A stretch of DNA of 64,000 nucleotides, taken from Sinotaia quadrata (lineage: Eukaryota; Mollusca; Gastropoda; Architaenioglossa; Viviparidae). The DNA lies in contig CM054179.1 of assembly GCA_028829895.1 (NCBI GenBank), positions 67,472,891 to 67,536,890 of the forward strand, given 5' to 3'. The translations under genes were made by a program, and so were the position numbers. A model generated the notes under the pieces. That model saw only the letters and a program-made list of their open reading frames with translations. It had not been told where the DNA came from and ran no database searches. This document shows positions 43,801 through 58,800 of this stretch, one piece after another; position 1 is the first letter of the stretch, and every line of letters starts with the position of its first letter.

Positions 43801-46800
43801 CAGAAATAAGAGAAATATTGCTCTTTAATGACTTTAACAATTGTAATATGTTATTCACACCAGTAATCATAACTGCAGACTCAACAACAACAATAATAAC
43901 AATCTATCTATTTAATGTTTATTTTTTTGATCTGAAAATAACAATGTCATGATCTTATATCTAAGGCAAAAATACTTGAGAAATACAAAGAGTTATACGT
44001 GTACTTCATCTTATATAGATAGTCAAATCAAACTTCTTGGTTGTGTTAACCCAGCTTAATAATACTGTAACAACTACACAAGTTTCCAGTTATAAAAAGA
44101 AAACACAAAATTTAAACAGCATGTGAACAATACTAATGGTACAGTTTGACTTGGGTAGGTTAATTTAAGAAAAAACTAATGGTACAGTATGACTTGGGTA
44201 GGTTAATTTAAGAAAAAACTAATGATACAGTATGACTTGGGTAGGTTAATTTAAGAAAAAACTAATGGTACAGTATGACTTGGGTAGATTAATTTAAGAA
44301 AAAACTAATGGTACAGTTTGACTTGGGTAGGTTAAGAAAAAATGGTACAGTATGACCTGGATAGGTTAAGAAAATAAGAAAAAGAAAATAAGTAAAAGAC
44401 TAACGGCAAGCTCTTTCATCACTTCGGTCTTCACAGTCATTGCGACGATCACATACTCTGTCTCGTGAAATACAGCGTCCAGTGGATTCACAAGTAAATT
44501 CAGTCGATAAGCAAGCTTAAAAAAAGCAATAAAAGTACCTTGACAGAGATGTAAATTTGACTTTATTGCATTATTACTTTAGATCATTACTTAATGGCAC
44601 AGTTTATAATAAAACTAGCTTTCTGGATATCACTAGGAAAATGAGAAATTGAACTCACCTAATATTTAAGCAAGACAGGTGTCACAGTGATAGAATACAG
44701 CACTTTAGGTATTTTATTAATAAATAGTTATTAAATAAATATTCAAACAGAATTAAACACTTAAATACGTGAGTTACCAAATCTATTAATTGGACTGATG
44801 AAAAGAAAATGATTGCGAATAATTACTTTGGTAATTTGGAGATAACAGAAATAATATTGAGCATATAAAATATATGGTTTTGGACTGATGAAAAGAAAAT
44901 GATTGTGAATAATTATTGGTAATTTGGAGATAACAGAAATAATATTGAGCCTATAAAATATAAACATAAAGGATAAGGTATTTCAATCTCTCAATTTTTT
45001 TGCCAAACACTATATCTTGAATTCTAAAAACAAAATGCAAACAAAATCACAATATAAAATCTGTTAAGCAGTTTGCATTTGAAAGATTTTTAATTGAAAA
45101 AACAAAGCCAAGATATCTCAATTCAATAAACCATTCTATTACTGTATGCGAATGACTTGAAAAAGTTTGAAAAATTGAAATAATTTATATTACAAAAGAG
45201 ATTTATATTACAAAACTATTGCATAAGATATATAAATAAACCCCTTGTTGGAAATTTATATTACAAAACTAATGCATAAGATATATAAATATACCCCTTA
45301 CTGGAGATTTATAACATAATGTATCTAATGCTGGTTTGGTGTTAGTTGTACTTGCAAAATTTACTGATCTCCTGAATGGGAAGCAGTGCATATTGCTGAT
45401 TTTTCTCTTTCTGCTCTCTTCTTGTGTAGTTAACTATCTAGACATTAACAATTTTCCTGTAATTTACCATATTGCACATGTTAATATCATGCTTGTAACT
45501 CTTTTTCATAACAAAATTGGCTGCAATACAAAATAGCAAAAATATTAATTCATTAAATTGTGGAATTGTTTATAGCTTCATATCAAATCTGAGTAATGAG
45601 CTGAGATTGACAGACATGAACTAAGACGAAGTATGCTGACTGGAAAAATTCCCAATGACCAAAGTGGATCTGAACTCATTCTGTCTGGAGTACTCACAGT
45701 ACAAGTATTATCAGCAGCATTATGCATGACAATGCACTTGTAAAGCAAAACATGCTGCAAAGATACCAAGGTTCACTTGGTGGGATAAATTTTAGACTTA
45801 TTATTTCCATTCCTACAGTTACAGGACAGTTTAAGAGAACATACCTTCTTTAATCATGCTTTTCAAGAATACTAGTACATGTACTTATCTCTATGATGAT
45901 ATAAAGTAACTCACTATGTAAACATATTCCCTTTGTTAGTTTGAAAATTAAATTAAAATACTCCCTAAATATTCCACATACAGTCAAAGTTGTTTTATTG
46001 TGATACACATCCATGTTTTAAGTGCTTTGGCCCTTTTTTGCATGGGAGTTCAGAGTGGTTAAAGATGTTTTCAAGCAGATTCAATTTATAGATCTGACCT
46101 CAAAATGACAACAGTTTAAATGCAAAGTAAAATATTTTAATGTCTATATGGAACTAGCATTTATGTCTCCATCTTTTTATTTTGATAGTGCTCTAGAAAA
46201 ATCTGGGTTCAAAAATTAGTCCCAAATTCTGACAGCTGTCTTCACTTATGATCAAAATTGCTAAAAGATGTTGTTAAGTTTAATCCTAGTTCTTAAAATG
46301 GTTTGCACTAAAGGCTTTTCAATGAAGTATAATATAAATAGCTCTCTGTGGTTTAGTAAAGATACAGATTAAATAAATTGTAGTCATTCTGTATTGAAAT
46401 GTCTGGAGTTGAGTTTATGAAAAGATTTTTCACTAATTTAACATTAACAATGTACATTAATATTCAGCTCAAATTAATGAGCAACAATCTGCTTGTTTAG
46501 GAAAAAGAAAAAGAAGACAGAGCAGACTGAATGGTTTGAGTTTCAAAATGTTCAAATTATGACTCACGACACTGTCTTTCATCACTCCCATCTTCACAGT
46601 CATTGACTCGATCACAAACTTTAGCTGACTGGATGCAGCGACCTGTTGACTGACAGGTGAACTCTCCTTCAATGCAGGCTAGAAACACAACAAAAGAGAT
46701 TCTTATAACAAAGGTTATCAAATTTTTCTTTCAAAGTACTTAATAATGTTAAGTGTTGACAGCTAATTTGGTTTTGTTACATTATCTAAGTTTGCACTTA

Positions 46801-49800
46801 AGATACTTAACATTATTAAGTACTTTGTTTTTATATACAATCCTTATAGAATTAATGTTGCTTTCAAATGTGTATCAGTAAATCTTCATGCTTGCAAATG
46901 TGTATCAGTAAATCTTCATGCTTGCAAATGTGTATCAGTAAATCTTCACCTTAATCCTGATTTCATGGAGGAGGAATGTCCCTAACACACACATATATAT
47001 TTTCCAACACTGCTAGTAGCTTTACAGAAAAGGAAAACCTTGGAGAATCTTTCTGGTGAAAGAAGTGTATAGAATACTGGTATTACAACATCTAGATCCT
47101 GCTTTGCGAGGGTACCACAGTCAAGCTACCATTAACTCCACTGGCATTTCCTTAGCAACATTGTCAACTTCCACAGCAAATGGTGTGGGGGAAAAAAGTT
47201 GAAACTGTGGTTCAATTGTTTTGATTGCAGATTTAGCAGATAATGTGTAAAAAAAAGAAATTCATTCAAAGTGTAACTTTCCTATTACAATCAAAAAGAG
47301 TCAAAAGAAATTAAATTCCTGCACAATACCCATCAGAATTAATTCCCTTTATGATGGACCATATCATCAGAGAGAGGAAGAGTAAGTAAGAATAACTTCC
47401 CTATCAGACACGATTGGTGATGTCAGAAAGATGAGAAGTAAATGAGGAGTACAAATTATTTTGCATTATCAATTCTTGCAAAATTTTAAGTGCTAATGTA
47501 GGCCACATGAAATATTTTAGTGTTTGGTGTTTGAGACCCCTAGTTTGCATTATATTTCTGATCCTGTATATACAGGATCCTTGTCCATACAGCAATGTTT
47601 ATGGTCCTGTATACTTTTGTCAGTTCAGCAATGTTTCTGATCCAGTACAGTTTTGTCAGTTTAACAATGTTTTTGATCCTGTATACTTTTGTCCATACAG
47701 CAATGTTTATAGTCCTGTACACTTTTGTCAGTTAGCAATATTTCTGATCCTGTATATGTTTGTTCATATGGATGAGTGTGATGTAAATGTAGTAGACTGT
47801 GAATGAATCCATAATATAACCAATGATAAATAATTGAGGAGTACTGCATTGCTTATACAGATAGTAGTTACAAATATAGTTGTCATTAACATTTTTTATT
47901 ATCCAAACTTTCTGGTTATCCAAACATATCATATTTTGTGTTATTAGTTTGGATAATTGAGGTTCTACTGTCTGTGTTAATTTGAAAAATAGGAAAAATA
48001 TACAAAACTGTCAATTTTAAACCATGACTTCACTGGTATTTCATATTAAGATGGAATCATATACACTTAATACAAAATGATTATTTTTCTATAGGATTTT
48101 ATCTGAATTGCCAAGAAAAATATCACTTTCCAAATAAAGCTAAAATTTAACATTAGTTCTTTATAAATTTATAAATGCAGTACAAGGAAAACCCCACATA
48201 ACAGCTTGCTATGGGTGTTCTACTTACGGCAGTTCCTTTCATCACTACCATCGTCACAGTCACGACGTCGGTCACATACACGTCCAGAAGGGATACATTT
48301 CCTGTCTGATATACATGTGAACTCATCTGACCTGCAAGCTTTGGTTAAAAAAAAAAGAGACAACTCAGTTTTGCAATCATGTACACAACTTGATGCTGCC
48401 CCTAAAACACAGTTCCCCCAACTATTTTCTCTTTGTAATAATCAATCTGAACATATTCAACTACTGAGCTGCTATTTTAAAATAGTAAAAACTATCAATA
48501 TGAAACAAACTTCACTATGTCACCACTATATGCTCTGTACAAATCCATTATGTGATATAAATGTCTAATGCCTGAAAACTGCTTTACACTATGTACAGCA
48601 CTGTATGCCTTACACAAATACATATGTGCTATAAATGAGTACTGTTAACACTGTGTCAGCATAAATACATATGTGCTATAAATGAGTACTGTTAACACTG
48701 TGTCAGCATAAATACATATGTGCTATAAATGAGTACTGTTAACACTGTGTCAGCATAAATACATATGTGATATAAATGAGTACTGTTAACACTGTGTCAG
48801 CATAAATACATATGTGATATAAATGAGTACTGTTAACACTGTGTACAGCATAAATACATATGTGATATAAATGAGTACTGTTAACACTGTGTACAGCATA
48901 AATACATATGTGATATAAATGAGTACTGTTAACACTGTGTACAGCATAAATACATATGTGATATAAATGAGTACTGTTAACACTGTGTACAGCATAAATA
49001 CATATGTGATATAAATGAGTACTGTTAACACTGTGTACATCATAAATACATATGTGATATAACTATCAAAAGCCTGAGTACTGTTTACTTTAATATGAGA
49101 TACCACAGCAAGAGATTCATCATGAAAAGAAATTAAACAAACACACACACACAAAAAACTATTCTTATTTTCATTTAAAAGTGAATCATAAGCTTAACCT
49201 TAGATAAATAACTTCCTTATACAAATCAATTGTAAGTCTAGACAAAATTTTTCCCAAGAAAATGAAACAGGAGGGGGAAGAGATAAAGATAACTTTTAAA
49301 AATTATTAGGTTTTATTATTATTATTTATTAATTATTATGCAGTTTGGTTTTCTGACTGAACTGGCTGTAAAAAGTGCTTCAAGTTTCATTTTGGACAAT
49401 TAATAATCATAAAAAAAAGATTATATATATATATATCTGTGGCAGAGCCTATCCTTATTTCTAAACTTAATTTTTATATATTTTGTTAAATGTCAAAGTG
49501 ACCTGACCTCAGGCTGATATTTGTGCTGATATTTTTAAGTATCAAAGTTGGAAGTAAACATCTCAGGTAAAGAATGTGCTAGACTTGCTGATATAATCTA
49601 AACTGGTTTTAGGTGATGAGTAGTTTTTATCAACCAATGGTTAAGATTTACAAGACTGAGACAGCCAATGGGCTGAGATCAAAAGTTTACCTGCTGTAAA
49701 GAATTCTATTGTCTAATCATTTTGAATTTGGTGTGGCAAGAAGTTTGGTTTGCTTAATGTTGAGTTAACTGAATGATTGAGAGAGAATGGACTTGAAATA

Positions 49801-52800
49801 TTTCATGCATTTTGTAACTGATATACTTGTGTTTTATATACAGATGAATTATGTGAACAGATTATTGTTTCTACAAATTGTGAACTAAGATGCTTGTATG
49901 TAGTATGCTAAACACTTGACATTGTTTCTAGAGAATGCATTCATAAAATTGATATGGTGTATTTATTATGCTATACACATGTATTGGGCTAATAAATATT
50001 GTTGCAGGAACCTGTAAGTTGAGACTTGTGATTTATACTGAACTAATCTGTTGAATTATGTGTTAAGATAAAAGACTCTAAAGATATTGAAATTATTCGA
50101 ATGTGGTCTTGTGGAAATATTGAAGTCAAGTAATATTTTCACTGTATTTGCTATATTTATATTTGATTTAAAGATTTAATAAATTTATTGACCTTATTTT
50201 ACACATATTGATACCTTATGTTGGAGAAGAATGTGGGGGCACAAGGGCTCACTAAATACAATTTAAAGATGGATTTATCTTCTCCTTTGGTAAGAAGTTT
50301 TCCATCTATAGAATATTGTGTGAGGGTAAATGTTTGTCTTTAATGTTGTGGAAGAGAGAAAATGTTTATAATGCCTGCATATCCACTAAGTGAGAGAGAC
50401 AATGGTGTCTTCTGGAGAATTATTAATAACATAAATTAAGATTATCATCACTTGTAATTGTACTTGGATGATTAATTAATAATAATAATCATAGCCATTA
50501 ACTAGGGTGGCATTAGCATCACAATATTATAAAAATACCTATTTTTTCAATATTTTCTACAATTAAGTTACTGTTATCATTAACACACTCAGTGTATATG
50601 CAATGGACTTAAGAAATCATGAATTCATGATATTTATGTTCATTTTCCTTCATCAAGTTCACAAAATCATTATTGCAATTACTGCATATAACAAGGACCA
50701 AGGCATCCTAAAACAAATTACAAACTTGAGTTCTCTGATATCATTAATGCAATCACAGTATACAACAGGTACTAAGTAATCATAAATACAATCACAGTAT
50801 ACAACAGGTACTAAGTAATCATAAATACAATCACAGTATACAACAGGCACTAAGTAATCATAAATACAATCACAGTATACAACAGGCACTAAGTAATCAT
50901 AAAACAAACATGTTAATTTACCCCTATTAAGATTATCCTATCATTAAAGCAATCAGTATTTAACAGATATAAATTAATCATAAAAACAAACATGCTTACT
51001 TACCACAATTAAGTTCATCACTACCATCTTCACAATCACGGCGGCGATCACATTTACGAACAGTCAGTATGCACTGATTATTTGAAGCACAGGTAAACTC
51101 ATTTTCACGACAACCTGGCAATAAAATAAATTCAACAAAGTCATAACAAACTTTTCTAATCTATTTATTCAGAATTAATAAGCAATAAATGTCTTCATAA
51201 ATGCAATTTTTACAAAAAGCAAAAGAATATATTTTTGTGAAATAGTAAGCAGTTCAATGCCTTCATATGTTATAAGTACAACTGAAAAGTAAATATAAAG
51301 ACTGAAGCACATATCCCCCAAATTCTAGGGAGTCACATTGCTGCATGTGATTAAATTATCTGGAGAGGGGTGGGGAAATCAACAGTGCCAAGAAGAGTAT
51401 AACTTCTTAAGCCATTTAGTGCTGTTTATAAAAAAACACAAAAAACACAAACTGATTTGGAAGGTCCTTAGTATTCATAGGAGTTGAACTGCTACATATG
51501 ACTACATCATGTAAGGTTGGGGGATCGACTGTGCACAGGAAAAGATAAATGCATAATACAGTTAAAAATCATCATAAGATTAATTCAGTATATCTCAGTG
51601 GTCACAGGAGTTAAACTGCTACATATGACTACATCCCCTGTGATATCAACTGTTATAAAGGCAAGATAACTTGACAATAAATAAAGGAAAGAAAAACAAT
51701 TGTTTATAGTGGGGATGTAGTGTTAGAAGTTTATTAGCATATCAAATATAATTAACAATGTCTATTAAGTGCAAAGAGATATATCACCCCTATATACTTC
51801 AGGGTTTAAGAACCCAACATCCATGTCTTACCAAACAAATGTGGCACATAAGTGTGATGAAAGTCAACATCCACTGTCTTACAAAACAAACATGGCACAT
51901 AAGTGTGATGAAAGTCAACATCCACTATCTTACCAAACAAACAACAAACATGGCACACAAGTGTGATGAAAGTCAACAACTGTCTTACCAAACACAGAAG
52001 AGCATTAGGTAATGAGAAGTAATGAAAAAAACCTCTTGCTAGAAATTAAAACAGAAGCAGGACATTACTTGGACAAAACCACCAAGAGTCACAATCTGGA
52101 GAGTGAAACAGAAAAAGAAAAAAATATAGGAAAGTTGCCACTGGGACAATCATGATGCCAGTGTTGAGCAAGAGAAGATTATGAAAATTTACTGGCTGTG
52201 CACTGGCTAGGCAAATAGGAATTTACTGTTGGTAAATTTCTTAACACTGGCTGTGCACTGGCTAGGCAAATAGGAATTTACTGTTGGTAAATTTCTTAAC
52301 ACTGGCTGTTCACGACTAGGCAAATAGGAATTTACTGTTGGAAATTTCTTAACACTGGCTGTTTACGACTAGGCAAATAGGAATTTACCGTTGGTAAAGT
52401 TCTTAACACTGGCTGTTCACAACTAGGCAAATAGGAATTTACTGTTGGAAATTTCTTAACACTGGCTGTTCATGACTAGGCAAATAGGAATTTACTGTTG
52501 GTAAAGTTCTTAACACTGGCTGTTCACGACTAGGCAAATAGGAATTTACTGTTTGCGAAGTTTTCAAAACTGATTGTTCACTGTCTAGGATGAACAGGAA
52601 TTTACTGTTTGAGAAATTATCAACAACAGCTTTTCATGACTAGGTAAACAAGAATTTACTGTCTGAGGTCTCAATACTCGTTGTGTCTGTCCTTGGAGTG
52701 CTATCGATCACTAGGGCTGCTATAATGGAGACTTTTCTTGGTCTTCCAGATGGATGGCTATATTACAATATTGAACAACTACTGATATATATACAGCAAA

Positions 52801-55800
52801 ACAGGAACTAAAAGCTATGGATGGCTTATGGCACAAACAAGAAACTAATAGAAAGAATAAATGTGGAATGTAAATGAACAGCAAAGAAAGTGTTAAGTGG
52901 AATATAAATATCCACTGGTGGATAGATAATAAAGAAAATATTCATTGGAATCTGGATGATCAGCAAAAAATGTTAATATGAATGTGAAAATCAGCTGTGA
53001 TAGGGTAATTAATGAAAACATTATTTAGTAGAATATGGATGTCAATTTGTGGATGAACAGCAAAGAAAGTGTTAACTGGAATCTGGATATCAATTGGTGG
53101 ATGGGTATCAAATAGATTATATGTTAATTGGAATCAGAACAATGACCATTTAACTGAAATAAAGTTTAATAAAGTAGGACCTTGGTTTCAATAGTTAAAG
53201 AAAAAAGTTTTGTGGATTCTGGATGATATCTGTGCAACTAAAATAGAGTTCAACAAGGACCTTGATTTCAATTTTACTGAATAATGAAAAGGGTTTTGTG
53301 GATTCTGGATATCAATTGGTTAACAGATAGTTAAAGAAAATTTTAAAGTGGAATCAAGAAGGTGAGTGGTTAAGTAAAAGTAAGTGTTTGAGGAGTCTGG
53401 ACTTCAACTGATGGATGGATAGCATGGAGATTGGTGGCATTTACATGTAAAAGAAAATAATTTATGCAAATGACTTACCTTCAACAATCAGCTCTACTGT
53501 GGCTCTGTTTGCACCAAAATCATTGGTTGCTACGCAAACATATCGCCCAGCATGTGTGTATTGAAGGCGGTTCAAAACTAACTCATAAGTAGGTTCTCTG
53601 CCTATAGTAGATAAAGCGGGCAGCTGTGAGCCATCCAAACGACTCCAGACAACATTAAATGGTCCTCGACCTGTCACCTGGCATTGAAATCGTGCAGTGG
53701 AGCCTATTGATTCCCGAAGGATCAATGGGCTCACCTCTACAGCAGGTCGCAGTGCCGCTTGCAAAGAAAGAAAGATACAACATTAGTTTACCACTCAAAC
53801 AAGCTGTTGATCAACATGAAAAAAAACAATGAATTTGACAGTTTTCTCACTGTACAACATGTCTTCAATATTTGTAGAGCAGTGTATTTGGAAGTGAGGT
53901 GAAGGAGCACTACACACACACACACAAAACTAAGTTAAGCAACTGGAGCACAATTTCATAATTACACTATCACAATGCCAAAATACAGATATGTACATTC
54001 ATATACTACCATAATGTCGAAAAACCAGGAGCATTTAGTTTCACATCGATACAGTGCAATTGACAACAGAGATAGTGACAACACAAGAGCATATTTTGAC
54101 ATCTATACAGTGCAACAACTAAGAGAATGATAACACAGGGCACTTAGTTTGAGGTCTACACAGTACAATTAACAACTAAGAGACTGACAAACAGGAGCAC
54201 TTAATTTGACATCTATATAGTGCAGTGACAGCTAAGAGAATAACAACAAAGGGACACTTGATGTAAATACAGTGCAATTAAAAATTAGTCCATAATATTG
54301 CTTTTTGGGGTCAATATCTTTGGTTGTGTAACTTCGAGTTATGCACACAAATAAGACAAAAATGCCTAAAATGGAGGTCACTTGAATATAAATTTGCATA
54401 AACAAAACTTGCGTAAACAGAAAAATTACAGTACAAAATATAGCACTGTTAAGAGTTGAAAACTCACCACAATTCAACTCATCAGAGCCGTCTTCACACT
54501 CAGGTATGAGATTGCACACAAGTGTAGATGGTATGCAGATTCCATCTGCCACACAGGTAAACTCATCTTGCTTGCATGCTGCAAACACAGTACACAGAAA
54601 AAGAAATCAGCAGACATGCTCAGAATCACAGTTTACAGAAATCAAAATCTAGCAAAACAGAAATCAGCAAAACCCTTCACAGACATGCTCAGAATCACAG
54701 TTTCTACTATCATGTGGGGCTGTTCTTATCAAAATATGCACTAAAGTGCTGAGAATTATTCATAATATGCACATGTATTAGTATATACAACTATGAGAAA
54801 CAGATTAAATGAAACTGCATTAAAAAGTAAATCCCTCTATACGTTGCCTTTTCTTCATACAAGAACAATCAATAAAACATTGAAAAAATAAATTTAAGAA
54901 TATTAATTATATAATTAAATATAATACCCTTTTCTTCCATAGAATATGAATCATCAAAACTGCAGATGATCACCATTTAAAATTATGCTGTAAAAATTCT
55001 GTTACTGCAAATATCCAATAGGTGTAAAAACAAAAACCAAATGACCAAAGTGCATTTCATCTGTGTAAGGTAAGAATTATTAGAAATTAAACTGAGATAC
55101 AAAGTGGTCAGTTGCCTCGTTGATCTGCATGGAGTGATTTGGTATTTAGGTTAGTGATAAATAATATATGGATCAATGACTTTCTTTGATCAGAAATAAT
55201 GATGTAGACTCTCCTGATACCAGGAGGTTGTAATTTTAAATTGACAAGGATCATTTCTGACTAAACATCAAGACACACTCTAACACATTATGAATGAAAA
55301 ACTTAATGGGTTTCATAAAGAAATATGAACAAATTCCTGAGGATGCAAATGATAAGTGCTAACTAAAATAATTTTTTTAAGCCTACCATTCCTTCTTTAT
55401 TTTTTTTTACAGTTTCAAACTGACAATCCCAAAGTTCTGAATAACTTTAAAGTTCACTGATAGAAAAAATATAATTTTCTTCCTTTTAAATCAGTAAAAC
55501 AGTTGCATATATCAACATTAAAGTTTCATGTGTTTAAAATACCCTGTAGATGTATCTAAAGGATATACAGTTAGATTTCCTTATATAATGCCTTAACCTT
55601 TTCATTTATTTTATTATTCAAATGATATATACTTTAGATCTTGTTATCAGCAAAATATCTGCCAACTTTTTGGTTTTGTTTTTTTAGTTCTTGGATGCAA
55701 GCATCAACATCAGTTACTCACTTTGTATTTCATTAGCTTCTGTTTACACATAAAATAAGAATATGCCAGGGTGTTTACATTATAACAATCCAGGAACCTA

Positions 55801-58800
55801 TTTCAGGTACTGTGCCTTAACTTAGTTATAGTCTTTAACTAAACAAGTTTGTACTCTAGTAAGATTACAAGATGAAAAATAAATTACAAACAAAATAAAA
55901 CAAAAATTTACTATTAATAACTGCTCAAATTTTAAAGATGAACAAATTAAAACTGAAGTAAACAGACCACTCTTAAATCATACACTATAAGATGTTATCA
56001 TCATCTTAAATTGTAAATAAATGTATAGCTAAGACCAACAACATCTGTTATGTATCAACGGATGAAACTATCCAGGATGTTAATTATTTTAAGAAAATTT
56101 TCTGTTTTCCTCACCCCACGAACAGGGACAGCTTTGTCTTTTGTGGTCATCTACCATCTTTCTAAATAAGAATTACTAAACACTAACACATCCCATATAA
56201 AAACAAGCTTACAAGTAATACAGTGTCAAAGTAAAAATTACTGAACATCATATGCACCATACACAAAAAAAGTGCACTAATAAAAGGAATTATTAAAAAA
56301 AAAAAGTACCAAAAGAACTATTGTTCAACATCTTTATAAAGAAAAAGAACAAAGAAAAATGGCAAAAGTGTACTTTAAAGGTCCAAACTATTTGTGTCCA
56401 TTTGAGGCAAAATCCAAATTAAATAGAATTTAAAATTACTGGTAGTGAATTATGTGATCCAAGAAACAAAGAGACTGAATAATAATATAAAAACAGTGTT
56501 AATCACTGGTAAATATTTTTATTTACTTTTTTAATGATGCCAAAATAACATTTGACTCTTTGCCTAAAGTGATTATATGAAGATGTAATCAGACAAATTT
56601 CTTATCTAGAGTATGCTACCAATCTGTAAATGCCTGCAGAAAAGATATAAGCAGAACTAAAACAGTGCATTATGATTCAATGCATAATGAAAAGGGAACA
56701 TGGGTCACTTTGTGTGCATAATTTGTGTGTATGTGTGTGTTTGTAAATATGATATGCAAAACAGAAAGAGTTAAAGAGATAAAAAGTTAAAATGGATAAA
56801 TTATTTCTAACAAATACTGAAAGAAAATATATCTTTGATGAAAACAGTTTACTAGTTCATGAAGACATGCAACACGACTATTTATATTTCTCAGAATCAA
56901 TGAAGAGTAAATCTCAATAAAAAACTAGAAAAGTAAATTACCAATGCATAAAAAATCTTTCAAAGTGATACAGTTATAAAAGGATAAAACACTGTCATTT
57001 AAGAAAACAACTGAATGCAGAAAATGAGAAAGATACAATGCTTGGAAAAACAAATCTTCTTAGGTTAAATTTTCATTTCTGTTATTAAGTATATGCATTG
57101 CATTAAAACAGGGTAATATAGAAATGAATTAGATTAAAAGTAAAATAAAATTTTAAAAAATAGCTCATATAGAAAGAATCTATTTTGTAAGAAATAATAA
57201 TCAATAATAAAATTCTATTTATAAACAACAGTATATATATATCTGTCTATAACTTGGCTCTTAGTATGAAGTCTGCATAGTTAAATACTAAAATAGACTG
57301 GATATAATACTCACATCATTTGATCAGTTTCAAAAATATAAAGGTGGCATTAGTTTATCAGAAGGCATCTTTCAATTTCAATACCCAACAGTCTGTATGA
57401 ATAACAAAGCTAGCATTAACTTACCCTCCCCCCACTCCCAAATAAGTACTCTATGTATAATGAGTTCTCTGATTACATAAATTCAAATTTATATGACCCA
57501 ATATTTAATAATTTTCATGCTATTTGTACGCCAAACTCATGTTATGCACCTGAGAGCAAGACAATGACTCAGTGATGCTGAATCCCACCATTTCAGTCTC
57601 GTACAGTTGTTAGTCATACTGTACAGACATTGAGCCAAGTGCTTCTGTGTCTCAGTAATGTGATACTATATGTGTGTACAGATTTCACATAAATCTGTTC
57701 CTGATTGTAATAGACTCACTTTGTGTTTACATGAGATTAGTTCATTTGTTGTCAATTGTTAGTGTGTCATTAGCTGACCATATGGAGGCTTCTTCCCTAT
57801 ATGTCATATCTAATAACAGTTTACTCCAAGGTAACACATGGGGTCTTTGAGGTGACCACATGAAAATGACTATACATATGCAGAGATTTTCATCATATTA
57901 CTTATTATTTTTATTGCCAGCTGTATTAAAATATGTCACTTGTAGCTTGTTATTCTTATGTTACTGGTTTTCTACTGTTGGTTAAATTTAAATAAAATGG
58001 CTATCAAACACCCAGAACTAGATACTTATATTTTGAAAATCTAGTTTGAATGTTTATTAAAAAATAAAATTCATTAGCAGTTGGATCAGCATGAGTTAAT
58101 TTTGATATTTTAAACTCAGCATAGGGTAATGACAATGAAATAATAATAATGACTGACTTCAGTGTGAGATATATATATATATATATATATACATATACAC
58201 ACACAAAGCTTCAAGAATAACAATTAATATGTTAATTACAAAACTAAAGAAAAGATTGAATTCAATGCAACATTAAAAATATGTAAATGATCAAATAGTG
58301 AAAAGGCACAAACACGAATATGTAAATGCATAAATGACCAAATAGTGAAAAGGTACAAACAAGAATAAGATGATAATTAGTAAATGAGCTCTATTAGATG
58401 TGGATTAGGTCAGAAAACTCCAAATGTACATTAGTGTCAGCCATTATAGGAATCATAGCCTTGTAGTAATGTGAAACCAAAGGAATCATAGCCTTGTAGT
58501 AATGTAAAACATAACAGGAACCATAGCCTTATAGTAATGTGAAACATCATATGAATCACAGCCTAGTAGTAATATGAAACATCACAGGAAATCATAACCT
58601 ATTAGTAATGTGAAACATAATAGGAAATCACAGTCTTGTAATGTGAAACATCATAGGAAATCATAGCCTTATAGTAATGTGAAGTATAACAGGATCATAC
58701 CCTAGTAGTAATGTGAAACATCACTGAAATTACAGCCTAGTAGTAATGTAAAACATCACAGGAGATCACAGCCTATTAGTAACATGAAAAATCCTAGGAA

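Noticed and set aside
48786..49154. 122-residue repeat ORF
   Set aside because: It is produced entirely by the 48-bp minisatellite and a CA tract in an intron.
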